Assembly: GCA_026724425.1 (NCBI GenBank)
Contig: JAIUCV010000003.1
Coordinates: 58,793,088-58,857,087, forward strand
Length of the DNA: 64,000 nucleotides
Reading direction: 5' to 3'
DNA from: Erythrophleum ivorense
Lineage: Eukaryota; Streptophyta; Magnoliopsida; Fabales; Fabaceae
Shown: positions 46,493 through 57,943 of the stretch, piece after piece
How the letters are laid out: each line of letters starts with the position of its first letter
Position numbering within the stretch: the first letter of the stretch is position 1
The notes under the pieces: generated by a model
The model's database searches: none
What the model was told of the DNA's origin: nothing
The model's input: only the letters and a program-made list of their open reading frames with translations
Made by a program: the position numbers and the translations under genes

Positions 46493-46961
46493 AAATTCAA
46501 CATGTGGGGCCACATATGTAAATATTAAAATATGATGTCATTATTTATTTATTTAAGCCTAAACAAAATGATCTAATTTAGAACTAGAATTTTAGTGGGT
46601 TTAGAAGTCTAATGTCATGGGATTAATATGCATATACCCCATAAAAAATACAACCAGAATTCTATAATGGGCTGAATACTAGTTATATCATTATATATAT
46701 AAAGGAGTTATGGTCCCTAGGTTATCTAAGTTTAGAATAGACTTTTCTATATCCTCATTGGTAGAGTAGTTTCTTAGATATATTCTAACTCTTCTATCTA
46801 GAATAACCTAAAAAACCAACTGTGTGGTTAATTACAACAATGGATTTAGATACATTTCTCCATCTATTTTAATTTTATTCTTCTAAATTGATATAGGTCA
46901 TATGTATTTTAGAGATTAGGGTTTTAATTTGTAATTAAATTTGGTTCTTCAAATTCCTTCA
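46493..46961 (+). repeat. Copia 3' LTR, 469 bp
   Basis: Starts TGTTGAAGTAAAATTCAACA directly after gtggcccagtgggagat (purine-rich tract) and ends aaattccttca. Collinear with the 5' LTR. Confidence 0.9.
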
Positions 46962-48009
46962 TTCCCTTTTATCACTAACACTTGGTAACAATTTAAAACT
47001 TCAAATCATCACCATCTTCCAACTATAAGAGGCCTCAAAACCAAAACACAATAGAGCACACAAAAAATCTACACATGATAATAAAAAGTATACTTTTAAG
47101 ACTTCATTTGTGAACTACAATGTGTAGTAGGTAGGAAAACAATTTAGTAACATATTAGTTATGAAATTAAGTAATAATTGAGCCAAATAAGTCCTCAATG
47201 AAATTTTATTAATCAACAAATGGTTTAACACGAAGGACAAATATTCAAAAGAAGAAGTAGCCGGATAATAGAGAAGGATTTAAAGAAGAAGAAGAAGAAT
47301 CAGAGGGGAAGACCATTCACACTACTCACACTTGACTCTTTTGGCTACCTTAGCTATTATCATTCCCTTACCTCACTTTCCATGTTGATTTCTTAATTCT
47401 TTTATCCCTCTTAATGACCTTTTCCACATGTCTCTTAGGTTCCTTGCAATTAGGATCATAAGCCACTTGTCCTGATGGAGTAATTTGCTAAGTTATTATA
47501 ATAGAACTCTATCATACCATCATGATTTTAAGTTAGGACTTTTCCCACCTTTTTAATTCCTATACCTAATATTTGGGCACATAAGTCACTCAATTTTTGA
47601 CCCAAAATAGTCTTAAGCCAAACCAAACAATAACAAAAAAATTTTGTAGAATAGTGACAACAAAATGGGATTTCAAAAAAGCCTTTAGCCACCTAAACAT
47701 CAATTTCTCCTAACTTTGAACATCCAAACTTTCTTCCTAACAATTAGAAAGATCTAAACTAGTTTGTCTAGATCTAAGACATCTTTAAACTATATTAATT
47801 TTGAAGCTATAGGCACGTGATAGAGCCAAGACAAAATTGGAATGTTGTAGCAACAAAAATGGCTTTTTAACTATGATGCCTCATTGGAGAAAACAAATAC
47901 TTTAAAAATTCAGTTGCCAAAACATTTTCTTCATATACTTCAAATTTTTTTTAAAAGAATCACGGTAAAAATTATGCTACAATCCTTTAATTTTTTTTTA
48001 ATTTAAAGC
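46962..48009. other. Intergenic DNA, no gene seen
   Basis: AT-rich with a (GAA)n-like stretch at 47284-47303. No open frame above 60 codons and no recognisable domain. Confidence 0.55.
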
Positions 48010-48160
48010 GACATGGCATATGACATATGTTATGCCATGTCTCTTCAAATTTTAATTTTTTTTATTAAAAAAATTAAAGGGATACAGCATATATTATGCC
48101 ATATCCCTTCAATTTTTTTTAAATTTTAATTGGAACGTGGCATAGCCTATGCCATGTTCC
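48010..48160. repeat. Three successive hairpin units with GGCATA...TATGCC arms
   Basis: Unit 1 (48010-48041): arms gacatggcata / tatgccatgtc, 11 bp perfect. Unit 2 (48079-48107): arms with two mismatches. Unit 3 (48132-48160): 13-bp arms ggaacgtggcata / tatgccatgttcc with one mismatch and a 3-base loop. Units repeat every ~60-70 bp, separated by T-rich/A-rich spacers. Confidence 0.9.
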
Positions 48161-48540
48161 ACTAATTTTTCTTGAATTAAAAGATTTTTTTTTAATTTTT
48201 CTTTGTAAAATTAAAAGGGTTTAATTTTATTTAAATTAAAATTAAAATTTTTTATTTTAGCTTCACCTATTACTTATCATTAAAAGAAATAGACGTAAAA
48301 TTTATCTGCAAGTACAGATACTGATCCTTCTTCCTCTCATTTGCATACCAACTTTGTTTATCCTGATTCTTTTTCCTTTGTACCAAGTACGCCATAAATA
48401 AATTTTGGGATGCAAGTCTTTCTTCATTTACACCGATCATACTGTACTGTTCATAGACTACAGAGGTGCCAATGCCTCTTATTATATACCATCGGCTCCT
48501 CAGACTCTTCCCATAAAGTCATCTCCCAAAGAGTCTCTTT

Positions 48541-49890
48541 ATAGTTAATTTAGCATATTCATTATCAATGGAATCAATAAAAATAAACTCAACTCAAAAT
48601 AAAATATAAATTATTACCTTATTTGATTAAGAAAAATTTAAGGACCACAAAAATCAAGAATCTAATATAGAAAATTTTAATTATGTATTTTAATACATTG
48701 GATATTGAAGTTGTACGATCACTTTACAATTAATCTCTTCATTAACATATAAAAAATATGTATCATATTAAACTTGTAAAGTACAATTTTTTGGACTAAA
48801 AAGTCTCATATTCTTAATAGACTGCATTTGTAACCCTTTTAGGTTACTTATTGTGAAATAATTAGCATATAAAGTAGATAAAATAAAACCAATTACCTTA
48901 ATTAAGTAGGATATAGTCAAGTCAAATAAAATATAGATTATTACCATAATTGATTACATCCACAATGATTTTGGTATATTTAACTAATTAAGATTGATAA
49001 TGAATATATAATCATACAATGAATTAATTAAGAGAAATTTACAGACCACAAAAATCAAGAATCTGATATAAAAAATTTTAAATATGTATTTTAATATATT
49101 AGACATGAATAAAATAATAAAAAAATCAGAAGTTTCTCCATATTTTGGTTTTGTTTTAGAAACCGTAAATTAATCATTATGATAAAACCATAACAATGTC
49201 CTTGGTTGTGTAATTACCTTGCAGCGAACTCAAATTAAATATTAGTAATTAATTATCATATAGTCAAGTCAAATAAAATAAAACCAATTGCATTAATTTA
49301 TTACATTCATGATTAATTTAGCATATTAATTACCAATGGAATCAATGAAAATAGAGTGAACTCAAAATAAAATATAGATTATTACCTTATTTGATTAAGA
49401 GAAATTTATGTAATACAAAAATCAAAGATTTGATATAAAAAATTTTAAATATGTATTATAATATATTGGACATTAATTGAAGTTGTAATATCACTTTACA
49501 ATTATTCTCTTTACTAATTTATAAAATTTTTTTATCATGTTGAACCTGTAAAGTGCAGTTATTTAAACTAAAAAGTCCCATATTCTTAATTGATTATATT
49601 GGTAACCCTTATAGACAACTTATTGTGTATTAATTACCATACGGAGTACATAAAATAGAACCAATTACCTTAATTAAATTGGATACAGTCAACTCAAATA
49701 AAATATAGCATATTACCTTATTTGATTATATTCACAATGAATTTAGTACTAAGATTGATAGGGAATATATAATCATACAACAAATTCATTAAGAAAAAAG
49801 TAAAAACTACAAAAAGGTAAAAACTACAAAAGTCAAGGATCCGATATAGAATATTTAAAATGTATATTATAATATATTAGACATTGAAAT
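48541..49890 (+). repeat. Tandem duplication with ~770-bp period
   Basis: 48541-49110 matches 49312-49885 (offset about 770), beginning ttaatttagcatatt...ggaatcaat and including aaagtctcatattcttaat and gtcaaataaaatatagattattacc. Within each copy there is also a shorter internal repeat (aaaatatagattattacc... to ...tttaaatatgtatttta), so it is a repeat in a repeat. Non-coding. Confidence 0.85.
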
Positions 49891-49951
49891 CGTAAGAAAG
49901 ACTTGAAACTCTCAAACAAAAGGTGTTTGTCACAAAAATGCTACGGAGGAG

Positions 49952-51421
49952 TGTTAAAATTTTGGCATTTTAGATCCAAATTTTTAGCATTAGTTAATAT
50001 TGTTTGTTATCTTTAAACTTTAAATAACTTGTTAGCATTATTTGCTATTTTTATCTGTTATCTTTATGTACTATTTTAAATTTTAAGCTAATTGTAATAG
50101 TACACAAGATGGCCAATAAAAGAGGAGAGAAGTAGATAAATTCTCCGCATAAATATTTAAGTATGATCTGAATAAAAATATTGAGCCTTACTCAAATTCT
50201 TTTTTCTTTTCTTAATTTTATTGCAATTGTCCCGCAACTTATGTTTTAAACCCAACAAATGGTATCAGAATCACAATTAATCTTTATAGGGATCTATGAA
50301 TTTAAGAGAGGCAAAAAAAGCCATATGCAATTTTAAATCATACTTCAAATGGTAGGTAACGATATTTCTTTGATATCTCCACAAATCTTTATTGGTGAAA
50401 ATTACCAAATTTGGTTGGTGAAGATGCAAACGTGCTTAGAAGTGCTTGATCTGTGGGAAATGATAGATGAAGATAGACATGTAGCTATACTTCATAGAGA
50501 TCCTACCATCATGCAGCTAAAGCTCATACTGAAGATAAGACCAAGAGGTACAAAGCTAAGACTCTTATTCATAATATAGTTTTTGATTTTGTGTTTCGAT
50601 AATTATAGCTTATAGGATTGTTAAAAAGGCTTAGGATAGGCTCAAATTAGAGTACCAGGTAGTGACAAGATAAGACAAATACAAGTTTTGAACTTGAAAA
50701 GGGAATTTAAGTCCCTAAGTATGCAAGAAAATGAAAGTATCACCAAATATTCCAATAAAATTTCTTTAGTTGCTAATAAAATTAAATCGCTCGATGAAGA
50801 ATTTCCTAAAAGGAAAAAGTAATGTGGAGAAGGTCCTTGTGACACTCAAAGGGGTTTAAATCCAAGATTTGCTCTCTAAAAGAATCCAATGACCTCTAAT
50901 AAATTTCACTTACTGAATTAATGAGTGCTCTCCAAGCACAAGTGCAAAGTAGGGCCTTAAAGGAAGACAAAGTCACCAAGGATGTCATTCATGCATAATG
51001 CCAGCAAGGAGGCAAAGGACCCTTTAACAAGAAGAACAAAGATAAAAATGAAGACAATAAAGATAAGAAAAAATACTTTCCTTGCAGACATGGTAAAAAA
51101 ACTATTCATTTGGAGAAATATTACTAATGTAAACTTGATGCCATGTGTGAAAATCGCGAACAAATAGGCCATGTTATAAAGGTGTGCTAGCTTAAGACTC
51201 ATAAATTCAACAAGGACAAGCAAATGAGATAGAAATTGAGGAGGAATGTCTCTTTGTACCAACAACACTTGCTTATTGATAGTAAATGTATAAACCATAT
51301 GTCATTTGATGCGTTAATGCTCAAAGACCTTGATAAAAGCTTCAAATCCAAAGTGAAAATTGGGAATGGTGACGTGGTGGATGTGATGAGAACAAAAAGT
51401 AGTAGTTATAAAGAGATGTGA
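49952..51421 (+). mobile_element. Second Ty1/copia element, 3'-truncated after the protease
   Basis: Probable 5' LTR 49952-50257 (TGTTAAAAT...CCCAACA), primer site TGGTATCAGAATCA at 50260-50273, gag, knuckle remnant and part of the protease. Sequence similar to integrase, RT or a 3' LTR was not seen after ~51421. It lies in the same orientation as, but is unrelated in LTR sequence to, the copia element at 40.7-47.0 kb. Confidence 0.82.
50349..51421 (+). pseudogene. Copia gag and protease fragment
   Basis: Frame 50349-50579 reads PQIFIGENYQIWLVKMQTCL, the DUF4219-like start of copia gag. Broken frames continue with QVLNLKREFKSLSMQENES and NKIKSLDEEFPKRK (50685-50820), typical of the gag polypeptide. 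A degenerate knuckle occurs near 51080-51170, and 51236-51421 reads HLLIDSKCINHMSFDALMLK and KSKVKIGNGDVV, the protease (LLIDSGCSNHM in intact elements; Gly changed to Lys). Several stops. Confidence 0.8.
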
Positions 51422-52504
51422 AGACAATAATGATATTGACTTTGGTCATTTTTTTTTTCATTTGATAAATTGCTTTTCTTAATTTATTATTTGTAAATCT
51501 TTTACTTTTTTTTAATAACAAGTGAAATCTTAATATAATTTAAGAATCCTGAAAGTTTAATATTAAATATTTTTAAATTTTAATCATAGATGACTTTTAT
51601 CTTTTAATTAAAAAAAATTTCAAATATCTTAAAAATATGGAACTAATAATAAAGTATTTAACATTTATTAGTATTTATTTATTATATTAAAATTTTAATA
51701 TATAACATTCAAAAGTATATATTTAATTACCAAATATTCCACTATGATTTAATTGCGATCAAACTAATAAATTGTAAATCAATATCATCGATTTAATGAT
51801 CAATTCAATTTAAAAAATGTTGGTTAAATCTATTGATATGAGAGATTGTGCCCTAAACTATACAAGGAAATGTTTAGTTACAGTAAAGTTTGGAGATGCT
51901 TTTTGATTGTAATACTTAAATAAAAACAATAGCCAGCCTATTATTCCTTATATTCAATTAAATGAATGTGAACTTTATGTATTTAAAAAAAATTAGTAGG
52001 TTAAGTCATAATAAAAAGGATATATAGTGTTTATTATTATTTTTAGAAAAGCCTATTTTATATTTACATGTGATTAGTTTGAATTAAAAATTTTTGTAGA
52101 TTAAGTTTCTCCAAAAATTTCTTAGAATCAATTTCAAATTAGTTCATTTTTTTCATACACTTTGAATAAATCCACTAAATATACCAATTTACAAGTAACA
52201 TTCAACATTAGTAGAATAGAATTCTTCATACACAGACCCAAAAAAAAAGGGCAAATATCTTACCATACCATATGTAAAATTCAAAGAAGATTGCGTAGTT
52301 AGACTTTAATTACCAAATGGAAATTTTTTATTTTCAAAAGTCCTATTTTTAATAAAAACTATATTAAAGGACACTTAAAAAAAGTTTATTTAATTCATCC
52401 TTTGTATGTCCACACACACACAACAAAAAGGGATTTATCTTTCATATGTCATTTATAATTCTTTGCGTCATGGTAAAAAGATAAACAATTTAGACGTAGC
52501 CCCA
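51422..52504. other. AT-rich spacer upstream of the eL42 promoter
   Basis: No supported gene. The 60-codon minus-strand frame at 52449-52631 overlaps the eL42 promoter and leader and is a shadow. Confidence 0.6.
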
Positions 52505-52549
52505 TGGGCCTCAAAGACCAGCCCATCACTTTCCCCGCCCCAAACCCTA
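52505..52549 (+). promoter_or_regulatory. Site II elements and telo-box of the eL42 promoter
   Basis: TGGGCC at 52505-52510, AGCCCA (reverse of TGGGCT) at 52520-52525, and AAACCCTA at 52542-52549. Site II (TGGGCY, bound by TCP factors) next to a telo-box is a known arrangement in plant ribosomal-protein and other growth-related promoters. They lie about 100-140 bp upstream of the start codon, in a local GC-rich island. Confidence 0.85.
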
Positions 52550-52646
52550 TCCCTAGATCTATTAAGAACCCTGTAACGCTCCTCTTCTCTCTTCCACTCC
52601 TTGTTAGCGGCGCAGAGCTGAAGGTCTTCAATTTGTGATCGCCATC

Positions 52647-53743
52647 ATGGTAATCACATCCTTCTTCTTCTTCTTCTCGTGTGTTTTCACCTTCTTGGGG
52701 TTCATTTGTCTCAGAAAGTCAGTAGGACCGCTAACTGCTATGTGCTTCCATGAAGTTTTGAGGATTTGATGAAATTATCATACTTTTCTGGTTTAAAATT
52801 TGTGATTTGCTTGTTTATTTTTCAAAAGCTTTTTTTGTGTGTCAGAATTCTTTCCATTTTCTTTCGTTGTTTTATGGGAAAATAGCATTTCACGAGATTA
52901 AAGTTGTTATTTACACCATATCTTATGTTGGGTTTACATTAATGGGTATTTGATTTCTTTTATTTTCTTTAGTGCTTTTTCAATTTTGTTGATTGTAAGT
53001 GTGATTTAGTGTTTTCTGTAGTAAGTATATACCCTTTTTCTTTTCCGTGGAATTGATCTGTGCACTATTACTATATTTTAGTTTGGGTCAATATTAAAAC
53101 TTCAGGAATCTGTGTTTTTTAGACTGTATTGTGAATTGGGTCATTTTGATATCCTATGTTGGAAAATGTTAAAATTCTGCTTTCTTGTAGGTGAACGTTC
53201 CAAAGACAAAGAAGACTTACTGCAAGAGTAAGGAATGCAGGAAGCACACCCTACACAAGGTCACGCAATACAAGAAGGGCAAGGATAGCCTTGCAGCTCA
53301 AGGAAAGCGCCGTTATGACCGTAAACAGTCAGGTTATGGTGGACAGACAAAGCCTGTGTTCCACAAAAAGGTAAGCTATCCTCCTGTTTCGATCAACATT
53401 TAATCTCCTAAATCTTAATATAGGTTATGTTATTGGGAAGTCGTTTTAAAACTATTATGGGCGGCAGGTTGATCCCTCGGTTAATTTATTGTTGTCAATT
53501 CTTTTTGTTTGAATAGGCTAAAACCACCAAGAAGATTGTCTTGAGGCTGCAATGCCAAGGTTGTAAACATGTATCCCAACATCCTATTAAGGTCAGTGTA
53601 TCAAACACAGCATGTTCTAGTGGTCTAATATTGTTTGGCATAGGGTATATCACTAACTGTTAATTCATATCTGTGTTTTGCAGAGGTGCAAGCACTTTGA
53701 GATTGGAGGGGATAAGAAGGGGAAGGGAACTTCTCTGTTCTAG
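52647..53743 (+). CDS. RPL36A: 60S ribosomal protein eL42 (L36a/L44), four coding exons
   Basis: Exons 52647-52649 (ATG only), 53191-53370, 53517-53591 and 53684-53743 join to 318 nt, 105 aa, the exact family length, with GT-AG introns throughout. The protein begins MVNVPKTKKTYCKSKECRKH and ends DKKGKGTSLF. Cys12/Cys17 and the CQGC pair form the zinc-binding motif. eL42 sits at the E site of the large subunit and contacts the tRNA CCA end. Residue 56 is Pro, the residue associated with normal cycloheximide sensitivity in yeast L42. The first intron separates the start codon from the rest, as commonly seen in plant ribosomal-protein genes. No defect is seen. It faces the ANTH gene tail to tail. 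Confidence 0.97.
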
Positions 53744-54785
53744 GTGCAAAAATAGGATTTTCAGTGTCAACGTTGTCTCCGTTTTGCTTGTTCTGTTCTC
53801 ATTTTGGACGTTCAAAACGTTTGAATATTTTGTTTCTCTATGGACATCTGGTAGCTATATGCTTTTCAAGAAAAATTGTTAGTGTTGGAGGATTGCTATT
53901 ACTAATATTAGTGGGTTCTTGCTTCCAAGTCCTTTTATAGCTTGTTATGTTATTCATTCATTCTGTTTTTCTCCCCTGATTTATTCCTGGGTTGCCTTTT
54001 GGAACCCTGTTTTTGAGCTGTTGGAGTGAACGAATCCTTGGGCCGTTTCATTAGAGTCTTTTACATCACTGATACAACGTTTGCGAAGTCCAACTGTCCA
54101 AGTTTTTCAATTAATTTATCTTACTTTATTTGAAAGTTGGAACCAGTTTGGTGGATATTGACGTTGATGTGGTACAATGACTTTGTTGACTAGGAAAGTT
54201 GAAACAACCAGCTGGTGAGAGACTGATTTTATATTTACCTAGTAGTCTAAAACTATAGCAAATGGATATTTCTTAGGGCGCAGTTTGAAATTCAGTCACA
54301 GAACACAAAAAAATGGGTGAAATTCATCTAAAATCTTGGTGTATTCGTGACCCATACTGAGATGACTTAATTTAATTAATGCCAAATTTTCTAATTTAAT
54401 CAATGCCAAATTTTCTGTTTATATATTGAATGGATACTCCTGGTTTCCTACATCAAAGGACACGTAATAGGTGATGCTTTCTGTGGTTTTTCTTTTTTTC
54501 TGAGAAGAACAGTTTTGAAGATGTTTGGGAATATGCACACTTGATTATCCAAGTGATTTCTGGCTCTCCATGCTTTATGAATAATACGGGGGGCAAAGTG
54601 AGGAACACCGTATAGATTTTTTGGGAGTAATCATTACTTGCCACTATTCAAAATGACGGGTTTTTGCGCTTAGTCCTACTGAAAGTTTGAAAACAAAAGT
54701 TTCTAATGGACCGAGCAAAATTGACTGCACCTGAATGTGTGGGGGGACATGGGTCCAAACTAATGAAAAACTAGACTATTCAACG
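53744..54785. other. 3'-UTR and spacer between convergent genes
   Basis: The first ~250 bp after the eL42 stop are T-rich and probably its 3'-UTR; the part next to 54785 should hold the ANTH-gene 3'-UTR. No separate gene is supported; the 63-codon frame at 54453-54644 has no recognisable domain. Confidence 0.6.
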
Positions 54786-57085
54786 TTAAGTACTTCCGTG
54801 GTTCTGTTGGGCATACGCTCCCATGTGAGCATTACGTTGTAGCCTTGAGATTGCAACTTGTCCCTGCATGCCTTCTCTTGCATATTGCTGCCACATTACC
54901 TGTTCCTCCACTAGCAACATCTGTTTCATCTCCATCTCTGACATTTGCACATAAGATGGAGGTGCCACGCCCAGTGAAGCTGCAAATGGATCTGCACTTG
55001 CTGAACCAAAACCTGCGCAACTCCCAGATGTTGGTGGTGCTGGCAACGCTAGCATTGCCGGCCTCCCGGCTGACCCCAGTGCCACGCTGCTAGCACTTCC
55101 ACTGACCCCAAAACCCGGTCCTCCCATGGCTGCATTTACTTCTGCTTGTTTATACATGCCATCCAGCAAGAGTGTATCAAATCCACCTCCTAATGCTGGC
55201 TTCTGGTTTGGTAGGTTGCTAGTTGACTGCACCAATGCTGTTTCCCAATCTGCTTCTTCATCAAAAGCATGCCATGGAAGAGCTTGGGTGGTACTTGCTG
55301 TTGCTGGTGCAGCACCATCGAACAAGGCCAAGGCAAATTTGTCCCCTTGTTCTTCTGTGGTCACTATATCATCTCCTAGATTCAACAAATCAGCTTCCTT
55401 TTGTACTTCTTTTTGCTCTTTGGGCACTTCTTTGATTAGCTCTTCATTCACTTCAACTGTTGGTTCCTCTTCCGGGGGCGGTAGTGCCTTTATTGCATTC
55501 ATATCCTCTTCTGGTTCTTGCACCTTAGCTTCTTGTTCTTCTTCATTCTTCTCTTCTTGTGCTTTAGCTTTCTTGCCTTGTGCTATAGCTGACTTCTCTT
55601 TGATATATTCGTCAATGACCTCTAGCTTCTTTGGTGTGACCCTCTCAATTTCTGGGTACTCAGAAGACCTTGCAATACCTATACGCTTGCACCAGCTGTA
55701 GAACAAGTCTAGCTCGTCGTACTGCTTGCCGACGCGGCAGAAAATGTCATAAACCTTGATGCAGTCTGGCAACTCCATGTCTCCGAATCGGTCAAGTAAG
55801 ATACCCAGTATTTCTGTTATGTCACAGTATATCTGGAAGCTGTCCTTCACTATGGGATACAGAGACACTATCACAATTCTATGGGTTTTTGCTGCTCCTG
55901 TTAAATTGAAATAAACATGAGATTGCTTATAGTAACATGTATATGGGGAAGTGTATGTTTACATTGACGTTTCACAAAATTTATGTTCTTTAAGCTAGAA
56001 ATTTGTGATAACCATAGAAAGAATGTGAATTAATATACAGTTGTACACTCTGTCAGATATTTCTTTAAATTATGAATTTGAAATAATTCTTAGTTACACC
56101 GAACTAATTATATACATGCGTATTCAATCATTTATGTACCTATATTTTGATCAGAAAACTTGTCTGACCAAGTTGGGACAATAATTGGCTCTTCAAGCTA
56201 CACCCCTATTGCATGGATCTGTTCAAATGCAATTTAATGAAAGCTGCCAATTTCTTAAACCAGTCTAAAAGACTTGGCATCTTTCATAGAATCATTATGC
56301 TATGTGCAATGCATTCTAGGGATTCTGATTTCAGAATGCCTGGTGGATTCTTGTTTTCACCTTATTTCTCAGAGCAAATGGGAATGATTCTCTCAAGCTT
56401 GCTAGGCAAAAATGGTGGGTTCTCATCAGTACAAACCTGTGGGGCGACAAGCTAAAAAGCGCTCAAGTAGCAACTGTAAATGCTGCATCCTTGAAAAAAT
56501 TTGCTCTGCCTTCATGTCACTCACTGGTGTAGATCTCGTAACTGATTCTTTGTCTTTATCTTTATGCTCCTGTTCTTCTTCATCACATCCAAACGTGCTT
56601 CGCTTTCCTCGCCGGTTCTGCATCCTGTACTCAAGCCTCTCATCCAAGTACAAGGCGTACGTGCGAACAAATGCCGAGAAGTCCCATGAGTTCGACTTGG
56701 CACTATCACGAAAATCGGACATGTTCAAAATACGAGTTCCTCGACGAGTTGAGAAGAAGATCTCCTGCTCGTATGCAGGATCACCTTCGTACAGAAGCCT
56801 TTGGATGAGAATGAGTGTTTTCATGGCGACTGTCCAGCTTCGGGTTTTGTTGAGGCGTTTGGAGAGGGTGGCGACGCAGGCGCTGATGTAGGCGCGAGAA
56901 TAGCAAGTTAAGCTCAGAATCTCTCTAATGTGCTTCTCTTCTGCAGGATGCTCATTGTGCCTTGTTGCCTTCACTATGGCCACTTCAAGGTCTGCAAGTG
57001 AGGTGCTGCTTCCTACTTTTGCTAGGCCTATGGTTGTTTGATCCTTCACTGCCCCTAGAGCTTTCTTGATCTTGCTTGGAGCCAT
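54786..57085 (-). CDS. AP180/CALM-type clathrin assembly protein with ANTH domain, two coding exons
   Basis: Exon 1 is 57085-56437 and exon 2 is 55897-54786 (TAA at 54788-54786). The 539-bp intron has GT-AG ends and joins a split Gly codon (RPT-G-AAKTHR). Total 586 aa. The N-terminal ANTH domain (~1-330) has KATRH at 39-43, part of the basic PI(4,5)P2-binding patch, and YALYLDERLEYRMQ. The C-terminal region is acidic and disordered, with DLLNLG (386-391, clathrin-box-like) and DPF (519-521, AP-2-binding type). It would act as an adaptor in clathrin-mediated endocytosis at the plasma membrane. It looks closest to the Arabidopsis At1g03050/At4g02650 group (PICALM5 clade, from memory). Strong opposite frames at 55126-55701 and 56412-56891 are shadows. 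Confidence 0.96.
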
Positions 57086-57943
57086 GTTTTTGTGTTTTTG
57101 GAGGTAAAACTTTCTGATTTGAATATCGCCTGAAAAGATATGTTCAGAATTGTCAACACTTGTCTAAAGATGAAAATCTTATTTGGGTTCATCAAAGATA
57201 TTGTTATTATTAATTTAACACTTCATAGATTATACGTATAAATTTTTATATTGCTCTAGTATATGACGGTATGATTTTGTTTCAAGTTTTAAATATTTGA
57301 TTCTAAAGATTATATAGCATCGTTTTAGTAATTTGAAAAGGATAAATGGAAATGAAATTTATTTATGAATATTAACGAACACAATACGACATGAAAAGAT
57401 ATGTTTAAAATTGCTTAACTTCCCACAAATGACAAAAATTACATTTTAGTTCTTGACAGATGTTTTCACTATCTTCATAAATTTTGTTTGATATCACTCT
57501 TATGTGAGTATGATTTTGTTTCAAATTTCAACTCAGAATATTTTATCCTCAAAATATGTGTAGGATCATTTTTGGAAGGGTAACAATAAAATGACATCAT
57601 ACTTTTGGGTACTAAAATGATACCAAAAAATCTTTTAGAAAATCAAAATGACAATCACAATTTTTTCGAAGATCAAAATAAAATATGTATCTCCTGTAAA
57701 TATATCAAATAAGTTGTGTATCATCAATCTTCATAACAAATATGTGAAATTATCCAAATTTGAAAACTTTATGATCATATTTAGGTGCGTGAAAACTATC
57801 CTTTGAAGAAAATAAACTAGAAATAAAAAACCCTCAAGCCTAGCTAGAGGTTGAACAATGAACAGTTATGAATGCAAATTGCCAAATATATATATATATA
57901 TATATATAATAAGAGGAAAATCGGGATTTTACCTGTCTTGATA
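57086..57943 (-). other. Probable 5'-leader with an ~813-bp intron of the ANTH gene
   Basis: On the minus strand a good donor (aagacag|gtaaaat, intron start 57942) and acceptor (tatcttttcag|gcgata, exon start 57129) bracket AT-rich intron-like DNA, leaving a 44-nt leader segment before the ATG. The intron contains a (TA)n run at 57882-57909. Inferred from splice-site quality only; no transcript evidence. Confidence 0.5.

Larger units (their letters stand above)
40677..46961 (+). mobile_element. Complete but decayed Ty1/copia LTR retrotransposon
   Basis: 5' LTR ~40688-41111, primer site 41114-41125, gag, CCHC knuckle, protease, integrase, RT and RNase H in copia order (integrase before RT), then a purine-rich tract and 3' LTR 46493-46961. 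Total ~6.3 kb. Every domain has stops or active-site changes. The LTRs differ by perhaps 15%, so it is old. No target duplication was recognised; the extreme 5' end of the 5' LTR is altered. Confidence 0.92.

Noticed and set aside
52449..52631. 60-codon minus-strand frame upstream of eL42
   Set aside because: It overlaps the eL42 promoter motifs and leader and has no independent support.
55126..55701. 191-codon Ser-rich + frame
   Set aside because: It is the antisense shadow of exon 2 of the ANTH gene; Ser richness comes from the reverse of Glu/Ala/Gly codons.
56412..56891. 159-codon + frame
   Set aside because: Antisense shadow of ANTH exon 1, which has clear family motifs in the other direction.
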